Assembly (NCBI GenBank): GCA_001792895.1
Contig: MARA01000004.1
Span: 1,674,001 to 1,738,000 of the forward strand
Length of the DNA stretch: 64,000 nucleotides
Reading direction: 5' to 3'
Origin: Lentinus brumalis
Taxonomy: Eukaryota; Basidiomycota; Agaricomycetes; Polyporales; Polyporaceae
The notes below the pieces were generated by a model. The model made no database searches. It saw only the letters and a list, made by a program, of their open reading frames with translations, and was not told the origin of the DNA. The position numbers and the translations under genes are program-made. Numbering within the stretch: the stretch's first letter is position 1; every line of letters starts with the position of its first letter. This document shows positions 22,357 to 38,509 of the stretch, one piece after another.

Positions 22357-23692
22357 TCACGCGTGCGCACCGGCCTGTTGCCCCTTCTGGTGCCATCCTA
22401 TCAACTCCCTCATTCTCTCAACACCATACGGACCCCTCACATCGGGCCTCGTGATGTCCGCCGCAATGCAAACCGCTTCGGCGACATGATCGACATGGAT
22501 TGGAGGAATGGTGAGGGCCCGCGCAATAGCGTCGAAGCCCGTGTCCGGCAGAAGCTGGTCTCCATTGAGGGAAGAGCGTCCACGGGGCAGCATGGAGCCC
22601 AACGTGCGCAGGACAGCTGACGGGGTCGGGAAGCCTGCGGGGGCCTTGGCGTGTATCGTCGCGGAGAGGTCAAGGAGCGCTGCGACCGGGGAGACGATGG
22701 GACGGAGATGGGGATGGTAAATGAGACCTGGGGCAGAGGGTGAGCACATAGCTCGAAGTCTACTCGTCTGTATGGCAACACGCGGACGTACTCGGTCTGA
22801 TGTAGGCAGCGCGGAAGTCGGGCTTGTCCTGGACCATGTTCTCTATGAGCATCTCTGCTTCCCGCTTCGTCCTGATGTATCCCTCGGGGACGAGGGGCCG
22901 CGTGCAGTCCTCGGCGGAGATGTACACGAACGGGCGCGGGCCGTTCACTTCGACTGCCGGCTTGGTGCTCAGGAACGTCTCGCACACGCGCAGGGCTGCA
23001 AGTTCAGGGCGACGTGCATACCCAATGAGCCTACCACTGTCCGAGATGAGAGCAGGACGGCAGACGCACCGGTGTCGCGATTCACCACCTCATAGCTGCC
23101 CTCCCGCTTCTTCTCCTCTCTCTCCAGCGGGTTCGCAGACGGACCCGAGCCAGTGATGCCCGCAGCGACGCTGCTCATAAACCGCGGCACGTTACCGTCC
23201 TTCAGCGCACTCTTGTACCCAGACTTCTCGAAGAGCGTGCCAATGGTGTGCACGACCGCGGTCACCCCAGGGAGAAGGTGGGCGTACGTCTCCGGTTCCA
23301 GCGCGTTGCCCTTGTGCCATTCGACCTGTATGCGGCGTTACGAGCGAGGGCGGAGGGGAATAACATGTATGACATGAGTATATGCGCGTGTTTCATAGTA
23401 TAGTGCAACCACACTTTGGAAACCCAGCCCGGGGTGTGACCCTTAGGTGTCTGCCAAGGCCTACCTGACGGACTGCACCCGCGGTGGGAGGCATGAGCAT
23501 ACCCATGCGCACCGGGAAGACTATGAGACGCACCCGATACTGACGACCTGCATGCCGCGCGCAAGTGCTGTCCTACACACCGCAGAGCCTGCACACGGCA
23601 ATGAACATGTAAACAGCAGCGGACAGGCCGTTGCACGCACCGACGAAGCCATTGCCTCCAACGACGAGGAGCTTTTGAGTGATGGGCTGCAT
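22357..23692 (-). CDS. COQ11: Coq11-like mitochondrial NAD(P)-binding protein
   Basis: Six exons (23641-23692, 23534-23588, 23415-23472, 23070-23325, 22792-22995, 22357-22727) join exactly in phase, 331 residues. The N-terminal Rossmann motif is LLVVGGNGFVGSAVC. Family stretches include SGRPWQTPKGHTPGWVSKVEW, VTAVVHTIGTLFE, YEVVNRD and PFVYISAED, then an IRTKREAE helix with the Y/K region of extended short-chain dehydrogenases. Yeast Coq11 (YLR290C) belongs to the coenzyme Q synthome in mitochondria; NDUFA9 is a related animal protein. The role here is inferred from that similarity. Confidence 0.85.
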
Positions 23693-24289
23693 GGCTTGCG
23701 CAGTGTTCAGGAGAGAAAAATGCTTTCAGGATGACATGGAAGGGGCGGAGAGTAGTGAGACGCTGCGTGAGCCGGACAATTCGTCGACGTCACTCCGATG
23801 GACCGTGAAGCAGACGCGACAGATCTCGATCTCCCGCGGCCGTTCCTCTGATCGCCGCAGAGGAGTTAGGAGGAGTTGCGTTGGTGGCTTGGTTGTCATG
23901 GACACACCGCGATCGTCAGAGCAGTCAACACATCATGTTGGCCCATGTACAACATAACGGCATTCTTCTCTATATCGGGAACCACAGGGAACAGCGAGAC
24001 AATAACGATAACTATAACAGCTATACACCGGTGAACAGCAGTGGGAGCTACGACGTGGTCGGGAGCGCGGAATAAAGCGTATCGTAAGGATGAACAGCGA
24101 GAGGTAGATCCCTCCGCCTCCAGGGTCGTCAGTCTCGTAAACTCTTCGCCTTCATCTCTACCGGACGGTACGCACGGCACTGGGCCAGGGGCAAGCCCCT
24201 AGAATGACACCAAACACAAGGAAAACCGGAAACGGAACCAACTGACAGGATAGGAAACACGAACTGAGGCTGGCGGAACAGCAGAGCTC
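23693..24289. other. Intergenic region
   Basis: A 597-bp gap between two minus-strand genes, containing the promoter of the COQ11-like gene and the 3' flank of the RlpA-like gene. An AT-rich stretch with AACGATAACTATAAC lies near 24003-24017. No gene is supported. Confidence 0.45.
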
Positions 24290-25581
24290 TTAATTAATGA
24301 AGCTCCAGGTGACTGTCTCTGGTGTCAGCGATGGGAGCAATCAAAGCACAGGAAGTTACTCACTTGGAACTTCACCCTCCTCCTCGGTAGCAATCTCAGT
24401 GAATGCACCAACGGAGAGGTCAAGGTCGTTCTTGTTGCCACAGGTGGGGCAAGCGTCTGCGACGGTCGCGACAACGCTCTTGCCGTTCTTGGTGTTCGTG
24501 AGCTTGATTTGTCTGCCGCAGTTCGACGACTTCGCGCCGAGGTTACCATAACGCTCCGTCTCTGAAGTTGGGGCGTCAGCAATAGCATCACGGAATTGCG
24601 GAGATCCGACTCACGAAGCGCAATAACCTTCGAGTCGTCGGAGTGGACGGTACCGCAAGCACCAGCCTGGCCACCCTGCAAGAAGAACGTGGCGCTACAC
24701 AAGAGGTCATAAGAGTATACACAGGGCGTTGCTGCCATCATTACTTACTGGCCGCCCGTGAAGGTCTCGCCGGAGCCGCTGGAGGAGCCGGTGGACGCGG
24801 GAGTACTCGACGTCTTCGTCGAAGTAGCCACCTTGGTGCTGTGAGTCGAAGAGGTCGTAGCGACGTGAGTCGAGGTGGGCGTAGTGGAGTGCACAGAGGA
24901 AGTCACGACGTGCGTGGACGAGGCGACATGCGTGGACGAGGCGACATGCGTTGACGAGGCCACGTGCGTGGACGAAGTCGCGACATGCGTGCTTGCGGGT
25001 GCGGCCGAGGTGCTGGGCTCATCACCCTCGTCGTCACAATCTTCATCGTCGTCATCATCAGAGGTCGACGTGGGAGCGGCCGACGAAGCAGTGGAAGTGG
25101 GCTCCTCGTCCTCGCAGTCGGAATCGTCACCGTCGTCACCGGTAGAGCTCAGAACCTGAGTCGCGGACGCAGTCGGGGCTGCAGAGGAGACCGTCGCGGA
25201 CGCGGCAGCGGTCGAGACTGCAGAGGAGACCGCCGACGACACGATGTTGGCAGGGTTGCAGTCGGCGTCACGGTTCTTCTCGAGCGTCTCCGTAGCCAGC
25301 AGGGGGTGGCAGCAACGATCGAAAAACGACGTGCTGTGCTTGCTCTCGCAGTCGATGGCCAAGTACCGGGTGTGGTAGGTCACGTAGGGCTAAAGATACG
25401 TGTTTTAGATACATCATGCTGCTCAATCACAATCGAATGATAGATTTACCTCGAGGTAGCCCTCGTAGTACGTGTCAGGCTTCTCGACGCGGGCGTGGTG
25501 GACATGGCTGCGGGGAATGACGATGGCAGAGGCACCGGCGGCAGCCGTGAGGGCAACAGAGGCAAGGGTAAGGAAGTGCAT
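24290..25581 (-). CDS. Secreted RlpA-like double-psi beta-barrel protein with Ser/Thr linker
   Basis: Five exons (25450-25581, 24749-25389, 24615-24694, 24364-24561, 24290-24318) join in phase to 359 residues. A signal peptide (MHFLTLASVALTAAAGASA) is followed by a short Cys-containing region with CCHPLLATETLEKN. A long linker rich in Ser, Thr, Ala and Asp includes repeated STHVAS units. The C-terminal domain (ATFFLQGGQAGACGTVH, SSNCGRQI, VVATVADACPTCG, LDLSVGAF) is a barwin/expansin-like double-psi barrel. Such Agaricomycete proteins are thought to act at or on cell walls; the enzymatic role is unproven. The last exon, only 29 nt, gives the usual VTWSF ending. Confidence 0.85.
24909..24985 (-). 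repeat. 18-bp tandem repeats coding STHVAS
   Basis: About four imperfect copies of an 18-bp unit (plus strand CGTGGACGAGGCGACATG) lie head to tail inside the RlpA-like gene. They encode a Ser/Thr-rich hexapeptide, likely O-glycosylated, and could vary in number between strains. Confidence 0.85.
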
Positions 25582-26787
25582 CGTTGTGATGAGGTGGAGG
25601 TTGAGGTTGAGGAGGTACGGGGCTTTGACGCAAAGAAACCAAAGAACGGGAAGGTAGCGACCGTTGGGATTAAGAGAGTGACTGCTGCAGCGCCGGCAGG
25701 GACGAGATGAGAGCACGTAAGAGCGGACGAGAAGCGAGACTTACCGTCAAAAGCACGCCTTGGAGGCGAGGAGGGACGGGAGGGAAAAGAGGGTGGGTGG
25801 AGACCGTGAGGTAAACAGAGAAAAGCACATAAATCTCTCCGGCCCTTTTTATGGACGGCCAACGCCGTAGGCGCCCGTACCGCCTTACCTCCACCGTCCA
25901 CCCCGGAATATTTGCTTTTTTATCCTTCGGTAGCCCTGCGCGTCATTCATATAGTAACGCATGGCCTGTCGCTCGACGTCAAACACCGGTCTTGCAGGAC
26001 ATGGGCCACGCATGCGCAGGCGCAAGCGGACAGCGAGAGCATCGATTGACTATGCGCTCGTGTCCGCTCAGCAACCCAAGAGCTTCCCAGGATACACGGC
26101 ACTCACTGTTCTCGCCGGCGAGGGCAATCGCGGCCCTTGCTGGGGTCACCCGTCCGAGACGCTGTGTTGCTTCACGACCTGTCCGGGTCCCATCGCATCT
26201 CCCAACGGCGGAGCATCAAGCCCGCGACCGCGCAGTACTGCATCGAGCCTGCCAGGCATGTGTGCTCTCCACCCAGGCACGCGCCGTTCTATGACGTGCG
26301 CGCCAGAATGCTCGGAGTCGCAGCCAGGAACATTGCTCAGAAGCTCGTCGCTCTTCCCTACGAACTGCGATGGTCTCAGCCATTGACATAATCTCCGAGT
26401 CCGCAATGACCGTAGCGCACCTGTTTGGCAGTCTGCCTGCTGGCGTTCGAGACGCACAGCGCTGCCAGCGCCGTGATGCGCGCTGGCGTTGCGTTAAACT
26501 CACACAGAACGGCATGTCGTGGCCGGCCTTCTGCCTCCGTATGATGGGACTCGAGTGCGCTCCTCTTGCTGTTCGGCATCACAGATCGCAGAGAGCAGGA
26601 CGTCGGGACGCGTTTGTGGGCGTAGAGAGATGAGCGGGCACGACGCTGTCACCACCGCCTCTCTTGTATCGGCAACAACATTAATCGCCAGCGCGAGGCT
26701 TGGCGCCTACGCAACTCCCGCAGTAACCTCTCCTCTCACCAGTGACCACTACTCCTACCTGTATATCCCTACCGCTGCTAATCCATC
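25582..26787. other. 1.2-kb divergent intergenic region
   Basis: This lies between the RlpA-like gene (minus) and the SCAMP gene (plus). An A/T box (CATAAAAAGG on the minus strand, about 25845-25854) might serve a long leader of the RlpA-like gene. Two plus-strand open frames of about 140 codons (25.85-26.39 kb) show no protein signature and overlap in different frames. Confidence 0.45.
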
Positions 26788-28383
26788 ATGAGCTATAACG
26801 AAAATCCCTTTGCCTCGTCGCACTCTCTCGATACGAACCCCTTTGACGACCCCACGAACAATCAGCCGCCAGCCGACGCCGCGCGATTGGAGGAACTCCG
26901 GCAGCGGGAAGCAGACCTGGAGAGGAGGGAGCGAGAGCTTGCTCAGAAGTCCGAGCACATTCGTCAACATGGACGCAACAATTGGCCGCCCTGTGAGTTG
27001 ATGAGCTCTCGTCGAGGTCATACCCCACCCTTCTTCCACGGACAATACATGTGAGAGTGTCCGGACAGCCTAGGATGGACACCCCGGACACGCCAGATCA
27101 TGCACATAGGCGGACCATAGTGGCGCGGATTGTTTGCAGGAAGCCTGTCGACTTCACTATCGACCTCCCGCATCTCAGCTCTTACCTGTCCGCACCGCTA
27201 TTGATCGCCTATCGTTCAGTGAAGCGTCCGTCTTTGTCTGGGGTGCGAGAGAAGACTCGTGCGGAGTATCGTCTCCGTGGGGAAGTGGTGGGATAGAGGC
27301 TACATCTCCGATTTCATACTGAACTTGTTGTTTGCCCCTGCCCGGGACCACAGTCTATCCTATCATCTTCCATTCTATCCAGGATGAAATACCGCAGGCT
27401 TCCCAACCGCTGATTACCCGACTGTATCAATTGTGGCTCGTCCTTGTGGGGACCCTGATTGTTAACATGGTCGCATGCATCTGTATATTGGCGTCCGGGG
27501 CAGCGAATGGAGGCAGCGACCTCGGCTCAAGTATTGGGTGCGCACTTTTCGCCCCTACTCGCGCAGCAGCATCTGACAGAGGGACGGGACGGACACAGTT
27601 ATGTGATCTTTATTACTCCTTTGTCCTTCCTGCTATGGTATCGGTAGGTTGGCCTCCCTCGAGCCTACGCTTCTTGTTATTGACCTCTCGCGAAAGTCCG
27701 ATCTATAATGGCTACATGAAGGTAGGTGTTCAGACGTACTACCTTCATTTGGTGCTCACCCATTCCCTTGTAGGAGCAGGCCCTCTACTACTGTCAGCTG
27801 GAGATTTCTGTTTCATCCGCGCGAGACTCACGCGCGTCCTGCAGACTTGTACTTCTTCTTCGGAGGCTGGCATCTACTGTTCTCTGTCTACATGTACGTC
27901 TGAAGACCAACAGGACGTTTCACAGAACTCACACCTTTACAGGATCATTGGCATTCCAAGGTGCGGAGTCGATGAGCCGAAGAAGCCATCCCGCGAAGTC
28001 TATACTAAATGCGAGCATGTAGCACCGGCTCCGCAGGTCTTATCCAGACTATCAACGCTTACTCCAAGCCTTCCCTCCCTGCTGCCATCGTGGGCACAGT
28101 CGCCACTGTTGGCTGGGTGGTGCAAGGCGCTGGTTTAGGTTTCTACTACCGCCAGGTGCGTTCTCGTGTGCATGCACATCGTTCGAGGAGCCATTCTTAG
28201 CGACTTGGCCCTGCAGATCTGGGCTCATCACAATGCGGCCGGACACTCCGTCGAGAAGGTGTGTGAGCTGACGTACTTGAGCCTCGTTCCGGCTCGTGTC
28301 TCGTTCTCACATTGGATCATCGTTCGCAGGCGAAAACCGAACTCGCCGCTCATGGCGCGAAGGCCTACTTCACGCGCGGTTAG
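26788..28383 (+). CDS. Secretory carrier-associated membrane protein (SCAMP)
   Basis: SCAMPs are tetraspanning proteins of post-Golgi and endosomal membranes. The N-terminus has NENPFA-like and NPFDDP motifs (EH-domain ligands), then a coiled coil (LEELRQREADLERRERELAQ) and NWPP. The four-helix core reads FYPIIFHSIQDEIP, LWLVLVGTLIVNM, SFLLWYRPIYNGYMKEQALYY and YLYFFFGGWHLLFSVYM, ending YYRQIWAHHNAAGHSVEKAK and AYFTRG. About nine exons are needed; exon 1 is 26788-26992 and exon 2 starts at 27354, so the first intron (361 bp) is far longer than the roughly 55-bp norm. TAG at 28381-28383. Confidence 0.9.
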
Positions 28384-28926
28384 GTTGTTGTGTTGTAACG
28401 CTAGCAGGGCGCCCTTAGTTGTGCTGTTTCGGACTATGTACGCCGAATGTCATTATGCCATTGTCTCTTCACCCCATCGCGGATGTGTGTGAATCGTGCT
28501 CGATGTCGTAAAGAGGCGTAAAGCAGAAAGGGAACGCATGTTCAAAGCATGGCCATTGTGGTGGGCATTCGTTTTGTGCCCTGTGGCACAAGCGCTCGTC
28601 CTTGATTGTCGGAGTTCGAATGCCAAACTGCTATAGAGCTCGTCCCAGATGGCCCTGTTTTCCTTCTAACCATCATCGAAGGTCTGTCCCCCGGTCCCCA
28701 CTCTGCTCCGTCTGGGCTCGTGCTCATCGTTCGCGACATCCTTCACAGGTCAAAACACATCCAAAAAATCCAATATCTCATAAAATCCCAAAAAGCAGTT
28801 GCTCTGTCGCCTCCTGTGTGCGTATCGCGAGCAATTTTCGCCAGCGCAGGTTCGCTGACCTACCTTCTCAGTCGCAGAAAAGTCCACAAAGCAGTAACGA
28901 CCCCCACATATCCCTGAAAATACATC
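28384..28926. other. Intergenic, promoter and leader of the PAB1 gene
   Basis: A 543-bp gap before the poly(A)-binding protein gene. It includes an A-rich tract (CAAAACACATCCAAAAAATC, about 28751-28770) close to the start codon. Yeast and animal PABP leaders carry A-rich autoregulatory tracts, so this could act in the same way, but that is inference. Confidence 0.4.
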
Positions 28927-31183
<2,257 letters not shown>

Positions 31184-31593
31184 GAAGAAGTCGTCGCTGC
31201 GGTTGTTGTTTTGATAGGTGTTGTATTCGTTTCGTGTCGTGCCCCCATCCTCCGCTTTCTCCTTCGCCGACGTTCTTCTCTCTTCTCTTGCTACTCCTCT
31301 GTATGCTTCGCGTCATCGGCGCACAGGGTCTTGTGGTGGTCGTTCCTTTGTGTGTACGATTCTTAGGAACAGAGAGGTGACATTACTGCAGCTACTTCGG
31401 TGGGATCTTGTCGCGAATCGATGATGGTTATCCGCTCGCTGTCGTGCTTGTGGCAATATTGGCTCTCGAGTGATTGGACGGGCAGTCGAGAATACTGAGA
31501 GCACGTCTGAGTGAATATGCTACAGGTGGATGAGTCTATTGGTACATACTACAGGAGCCCTACGTTATCCAAACAGGTATCCAACGTCTACGG
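31184..31593. other. Intergenic, convergent 3' regions
   Basis: A 410-bp gap between convergent PAB1 and SRP54 genes with TTGTTGTTTT-rich 3' UTR-like sequence. No gene is seen. Confidence 0.5.
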
Positions 31594-33768
<2,175 letters not shown>

Positions 33769-33875
33769 GGTAGAAGACAAGAGATGAGCAGGGCCGTCGC
33801 ACTCGCGCTTCGGGCGTCGTGCATCGCCGCCACCACTTGACCTCAACCACTCCATGCACATCCTGCGCGCCTACC

Positions 33876-36121
33876 ATGGTCAGCAGCGACTCAGACGACG
33901 ACGCCTACGATGACCTGGACTTCGACGGCGCGTCCGAGGATAACGACAACATAGACGAAGACATCCTCGATGCATTAGAAGAAGACCTCGCAGCTGCAGC
34001 CGCCGCGGAGGCTACGGACGGAGAGGAGGTACGCCGCAACTCATTCCCTCGCGCCCATGCAGGTAATTCAAGAGAGATCTAGGATACAGACTCTACCACC
34101 TCGGACGGCGGGTCCGATGATGACGACGCGGACGAGGACCGTATATCTCCCCATAAGGACCTGGAGCAGGTCCTTACTCAAACCTTGCAAGAAGCGGCTC
34201 CGCCCAGCAAGCCTGCGTCCCCCATCATCGAGTCTCCTGTAGGTGTGCAAGGTGAGCAACAATCGCCTTCACCGACATGTTGTATGCTTCACGATTTGGC
34301 CAGCTCCGCAGCCACCGCCTCAAGTGCGACCTCCCTCCCCGGCTCAAATCCGCAAGACCAAGCTATTGTCGGGAGTCTCTTGGCCCAGGTCTTTCACGGT
34401 TGAAGCCATTTGTGCCATCCCTCATCCATGCGCGACACACGCTCTTGCATCATCTCTATGCATGTCCCATCTTCTGACTGGTTCCGACGACGGTTATATT
34501 CGCGACTACGACGTCTTCGCCGCTGTCAATGGGAAGGTATTCCTCACTGCACCCCAACGGCAACATTGCGGCGTCATTGAGGGCATCATGAAAGCAGGCC
34601 AGATAAGATGCTGGTGGGAGAATGCCATCCCGGAGGTCAAGGCGGAGGGTTCGGCTGGGGAGGGACCCCTCTATCCCGTATACAGTTTGGCCATGCAGTC
34701 AGATGCCTTATGGTCGCTCGCTGGATCAAATGTGTGTCGATGTTTTATTGTGCAACCATGCTCTACTGATGAGCCCTTAGCAAGGTCACGTCTCTCTGCA
34801 TACCGTCCGCCATGCTCCCGGTCGTCTCTGCCATGTCATGCGTGGTCATAGAGGACCTGTATCCGCACTCTCCTTGCAATATGATGAGAAGGGCTTTTTC
34901 AGCGCGGGATGGGATGGCGAGGCTATCGTGAGTACTCAATCAGGTGGACTGAGTACGGCTAACTCACTCGTCTGCCACAAGCACTGGGACCTCGATACCG
35001 GCTCAATGGTACGGAAGTTCACTGCGCACGGCGCTCAGCTTACGGCCATTGCAGTGCGCCCACTCGCCTCAAACTACATACACAACTCTTGGAATACCAC
35101 CCAGGGGAGGGAGTTAGCTGGACCTATGCGAGGTCCCCAGCAACCGACATATGGCGCGCAAACTCAAGGTCAGAGTTTGAAGCAAGACGACGATGCCAGA
35201 TCCGACACTTCCTACGACCCGTTGTTTGACGAGCCTGACGCGGGAGCGGATGGAGATGGATCCGGCGCGCCCGCTTCGTTTGCTCCCTCTGGCAACGCCG
35301 GCCAGAGCCATATGCAGCCAACTGGCCAGCACCTTGGAAGGGGAGCCATTGCGCCGAAGGGGGCGCCACCAATCCTGGACCCTGCGACATACGCTACCTT
35401 CTCGCCTGATCTTCTCATGACTGCACATGTCGATGGTCAAGTCATACTATGGGACAGAAGGGTGCATACGCCTGGGAAAGGCGTGGGGCGCATGTGGATG
35501 AGCGAGAAGACGCCTCCCTGGTGCATGTCGGTAAGTTTGCTGTCGACCGTAGTCCATCCTACAGTGCTAAATTTGGTGACAGGCGTGCTGGTCTGCCGAC
35601 GGTAATCAAATATACGTCGGAAGGCGGAACGGAAGCGTCGAGATATACGACGTCCGGCAGACTGGCGAAGCAGGCATGGGCACCCCAAGAATCATGAAGA
35701 CACTGCGCAATCCACTCAGCTCAGGCGTGGTATCCTGCGTGGTCGCATTTCCGGACGGTCGACATCTTGCATGGTGAGTCTGTTGGTGGGAGTACTGGGC
35801 ATGCGTTCACGGGTCTCTTGTCGCAGTGCTTCCACGGACAATATCCGTCTGTGGAATGTAGCGGAGGCAGGAGAACCTGACCACTATGGCAAAGTTAAGA
35901 GCGGGGTGCAATTCAAGATTATACCCGGCCACCATGGAGGCTACGTATCACAGATGCGTAAGTATATGGGCATATATCCATGCATTGAGTCGTACTAACT
36001 TGACTCCATAACAGTGGTCGATCCCGCCGCTCGTTTCTTGGTTAGCGCCAGTAGCAACCGAGGCTGGCATGGGGAACACACGAAGACGGTTTTCGTTCAC
36101 GAGATTAAGCACCTGCACTGA
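33876..36121 (+). CDS. SPT8: SAGA complex WD40 subunit Spt8
   Basis: Spt8 links the SAGA coactivator to TATA-binding protein. The N-terminus is highly acidic (SSDSDDDAYDDLDFDG). WD repeats follow from about residue 130: AICAIPHPCATHALAS, LLTGSDDGYIRDYDVFAAVNGK, a TAPQRQHCGVIEG stretch typical of Spt8, then LQYDEKGFFSAGWDGEAI, FSPDLLMTAHVDGQVILWDRR, VGRRNGSVEIYDVR, HLACASTDNIRLW and DPAARFLVSASSNRGW. A Gly/Gln/Asp-rich insertion of about 90 residues splits the propeller. At least eight exons are needed; TGA at 36119-36121. The SNRGW ending is characteristic of the family. Confidence 0.88.
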
Positions 36122-36390
36122 GCTCATGTACTGTATGATATCCTGCTATCGCTTGTATGTTTAAGTAATATTGGACATGTGAGGTTTGCCAGATCCGAGG
36201 ACATAGACTCGAAGAAGCGTCCAGAGTACTTACATGTGTACACGAGGACACAAAATATATGCCGAATGTGTCGCGTTATGTCAAAGCGGCGCTGTCAAGT
36301 GGCAGCGCGGTAATCCTGAGCTGCCCAGTAATTCAGTTACAAGTAGGAGCTCCGACATCCACAGAACTGGGGGCACATATGGGTACGATG

Positions 36391-36702
36391 TCACACAAAG
36401 CGGCGCCACAAGATGTCCTCGTACGAGGCGCGCAAGTATCTCGAGAGATCAGGCGTCCCGAATGCATACCACTTGTCGCTCATCGTCTTGCGGATCCCGT
36501 CTCGCATGGCCTCTACGGCCAGCAAGAACTCCACGCTAGGCACCTTGTTGGCTTTCACGACTTCCGCGAGGCAGGCGAGGAACTCTCGCTGGAGCGCTTG
36601 GTTCGACTCCTTTGCGGGCTCGGTCTCCGAGAGCGTGAGCTTCCCATCCTTACCGAGCGCGAGGTAGCGGATGAGGTCTCCCTGGGATGCCGACGACGAC
36701 AT
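36391..36702 (-). CDS. Small helical open reading frame, unrecognised
   Basis: An intronless frame of 103 residues opening with MSSSASQGDLIRYLAL. It is helical and mostly hydrophilic (LQREFLACLAEVVKANKVPS; LLAVEAMRDGIRKTM; LSRYLRASYEDILWRRF). It looks more protein-like than chance frames nearby. It may be a separate gene or the last exon of the membrane-protein gene just upstream; the frame there does not connect by any simple intron or single-base change that I can find. Confidence 0.4.
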   Translation of the reverse strand: MSSSASQGDLIRYLALGKDGKLTLSETEPAKESNQALQREFLACLAEVVKANKVPSVEFLLAVEAMRDGIRKTMSDKWYAFGTPDLSRYLRASYEDILWRRFV

Positions 36703-36760
36703 TGGATGCTTCTGCTTCACCTCGCTGTCTTGCGCAGGTTGCAACGGTGCAACCAAGGTA

Positions 36761-38509
36761 TCAGAGAGCGAGCGACTGGGCGCAGGCCTGGGCCGAGTGG
36801 GGAAGGAAGCGCGCGTTTGGTAGACCACCGCGAGTGACTATGCTCACTGGGGGAGGACCCCGGAGCGGCATGGTAGCCGCACGCCTAGGAGACTTGGTAG
36901 GTGGTGTTGGCGCACGAGTCGAAGCACTGCGGGTGGAAGCTGAGCGGGCGATCGCTTGGATGCCGGGTGGGAATATGGACGAGGTAGGGGAGGGTGACTC
37001 CGGAGAAATAATGATTCGCGGCACCTCGGTAATTACCCTGGGACTTGTGGGTGAAGCGGTGGGATTGTAGAGGCGGAATCAGGTAGGGACGTGGGTGGAT
37101 GCGCACTTGCTGGCTAGCGGTGAAGGGGGCAGCGGCAACAGTGCAGGATCTGCAGTACTAGTCTTTTCGGGATCGTGTACGCGTTTCTCCGAGAGCTCAG
37201 GCAATCGTAGAGGGGTGGGTTCGGGAATGCTCCCAGAAGAGCTCACAGTCTGCTTCTCCGGTAGCGTGGGCCGCTGCAGGTGGTAAGGTTGGCCTATGAA
37301 GAGCCCAGGCGTTCTCGAGCACCACCGCGCCTGCGTCCCTGTCTCGCGGACGACATTCTGCGTCACGGACACCTCCACAAACGAGAATTCGGGGGATATA
37401 TCCACGATGATCGGAAGCCGCGTCTTGCGGCCTTGGCGAGCTGATGCCGCTACGGGAGGCGGAGGTCCCTGGTCCAGTGTATCACCGACCAGGGGGTGTA
37501 CGTCGACGACGGGAATCCTGCGGATGGGCTCGAGGCTGAAGATAACTTTGACAACGATGAGGAGTACCTGCCACGCAAGCCAGCCATACGCCCAAGTGTT
37601 CAAACCCACGACAAGGACAGTTGCGAAGACGTCGATCATACCGCTGGCGACCATCGTCCCGCCTACAACCTTCAACCGCTTGCTGTCGTACTTCGAGTCG
37701 AAGAGGTTGAAATCGCGGATATTGCTCAGCTGTGTGCTGATGATTGCGCTGCGGACGTGTTTCCCAGAGGTAACGAGCTGGAAGCAACGGTACTCCGCCG
37801 TAGCCAGACGATTCAGGCAGATGAAGCGCTTCCCTTGGCCTCGTGCGGCCTGCAAGATGCAGACGGCAACGATCCAGCAGGAACCGCTGACAGCCTGCAC
37901 CACAGCCAATGGAATGGCGGCCCCCGTGGCGGCGTTCTGTACGCATAGGAACGTCTCGAAAGCGTACGCCAGTAGATACACTAGCAGGCCGCAGAAAACC
38001 CGCAGGTTGTTCCCTTGGCTCAGCTCCACCTTGGCGGGAAGGCCCTGCGTCTGGAACCACGCCTCGATCATGTAATCCTCCGTGGGGTTGTGATTCACGA
38101 TGACATTGGACGAATGGCGCTCTGGGGTGCCGGTAGGGATATGGATGAGCGGAGGGGAGAACGCGTTCACATACTCTTGGTGGGGGTACGAGAGGTCACC
38201 GACGAGGTTGCGGTACAGGTCTGCGCTGAGGAGCATGATCCCGAGCTGGAGCTTGGATAGGACTCGCCCGGCGCCAAGTCCGACGACGGCGAGCGAGCCG
38301 GGAAAGGTGCGGGCGGCGATGCACTTCACGTTCTGCGTCTTGCCGGTGAGGACGGGCAGCAAAGAAAAGATGGCGCTCATCCCGTTTATATTCTGCAGAG
38401 CGGCGGAGAGGGAGCGGGCATCCGACGTGCCGTCCGACTGGGCTGCAACAGTGTAGACTCGGGAGAGGAAAGCCCATATCTTCCACAGCGGGGATCTCGC
38501 TCTTAACAT
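36761..38509 (-). CDS. Multi-spanning membrane protein with proline-rich tail, unrecognised
   Basis: A long open frame of about 470 codons starting MLRARSPLWKIWAF, followed across a 5'-GTGCGC...CCCAG-3' intron (about 37057-37128) by a further Ser/Pro-rich stretch (ITEVPRIIISPESPSP). About five hydrophobic segments are visible, among them LRVFCGLLVYLLAYAFETFL, AIPLAVVQAVSGSCWIVAVC and GMIDVFATVLVVGLNTWAYG. The last 200 residues are low-complexity and probably cytosolic. I cannot name the family. A further exon may lie upstream around 38647-38840, and the 3' end is uncertain. Confidence 0.55.

Noticed and set aside
24909..24985. Short regular repeats that could suggest a CRISPR array
   Set aside because: Units are contiguous without spacers, lie in a coding frame, and the DNA is eukaryotic.
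25851..26386. Two overlapping plus-strand frames upstream of SCAMP
   Set aside because: They lie in different frames over the same DNA, have no motif and no splice support.
36391..38509. Joining the small 103-residue frame to the membrane-protein gene as one gene
   Set aside because: The frames differ in a way that one missing base does not fix, and no in-phase intron was found, so they are listed separately.
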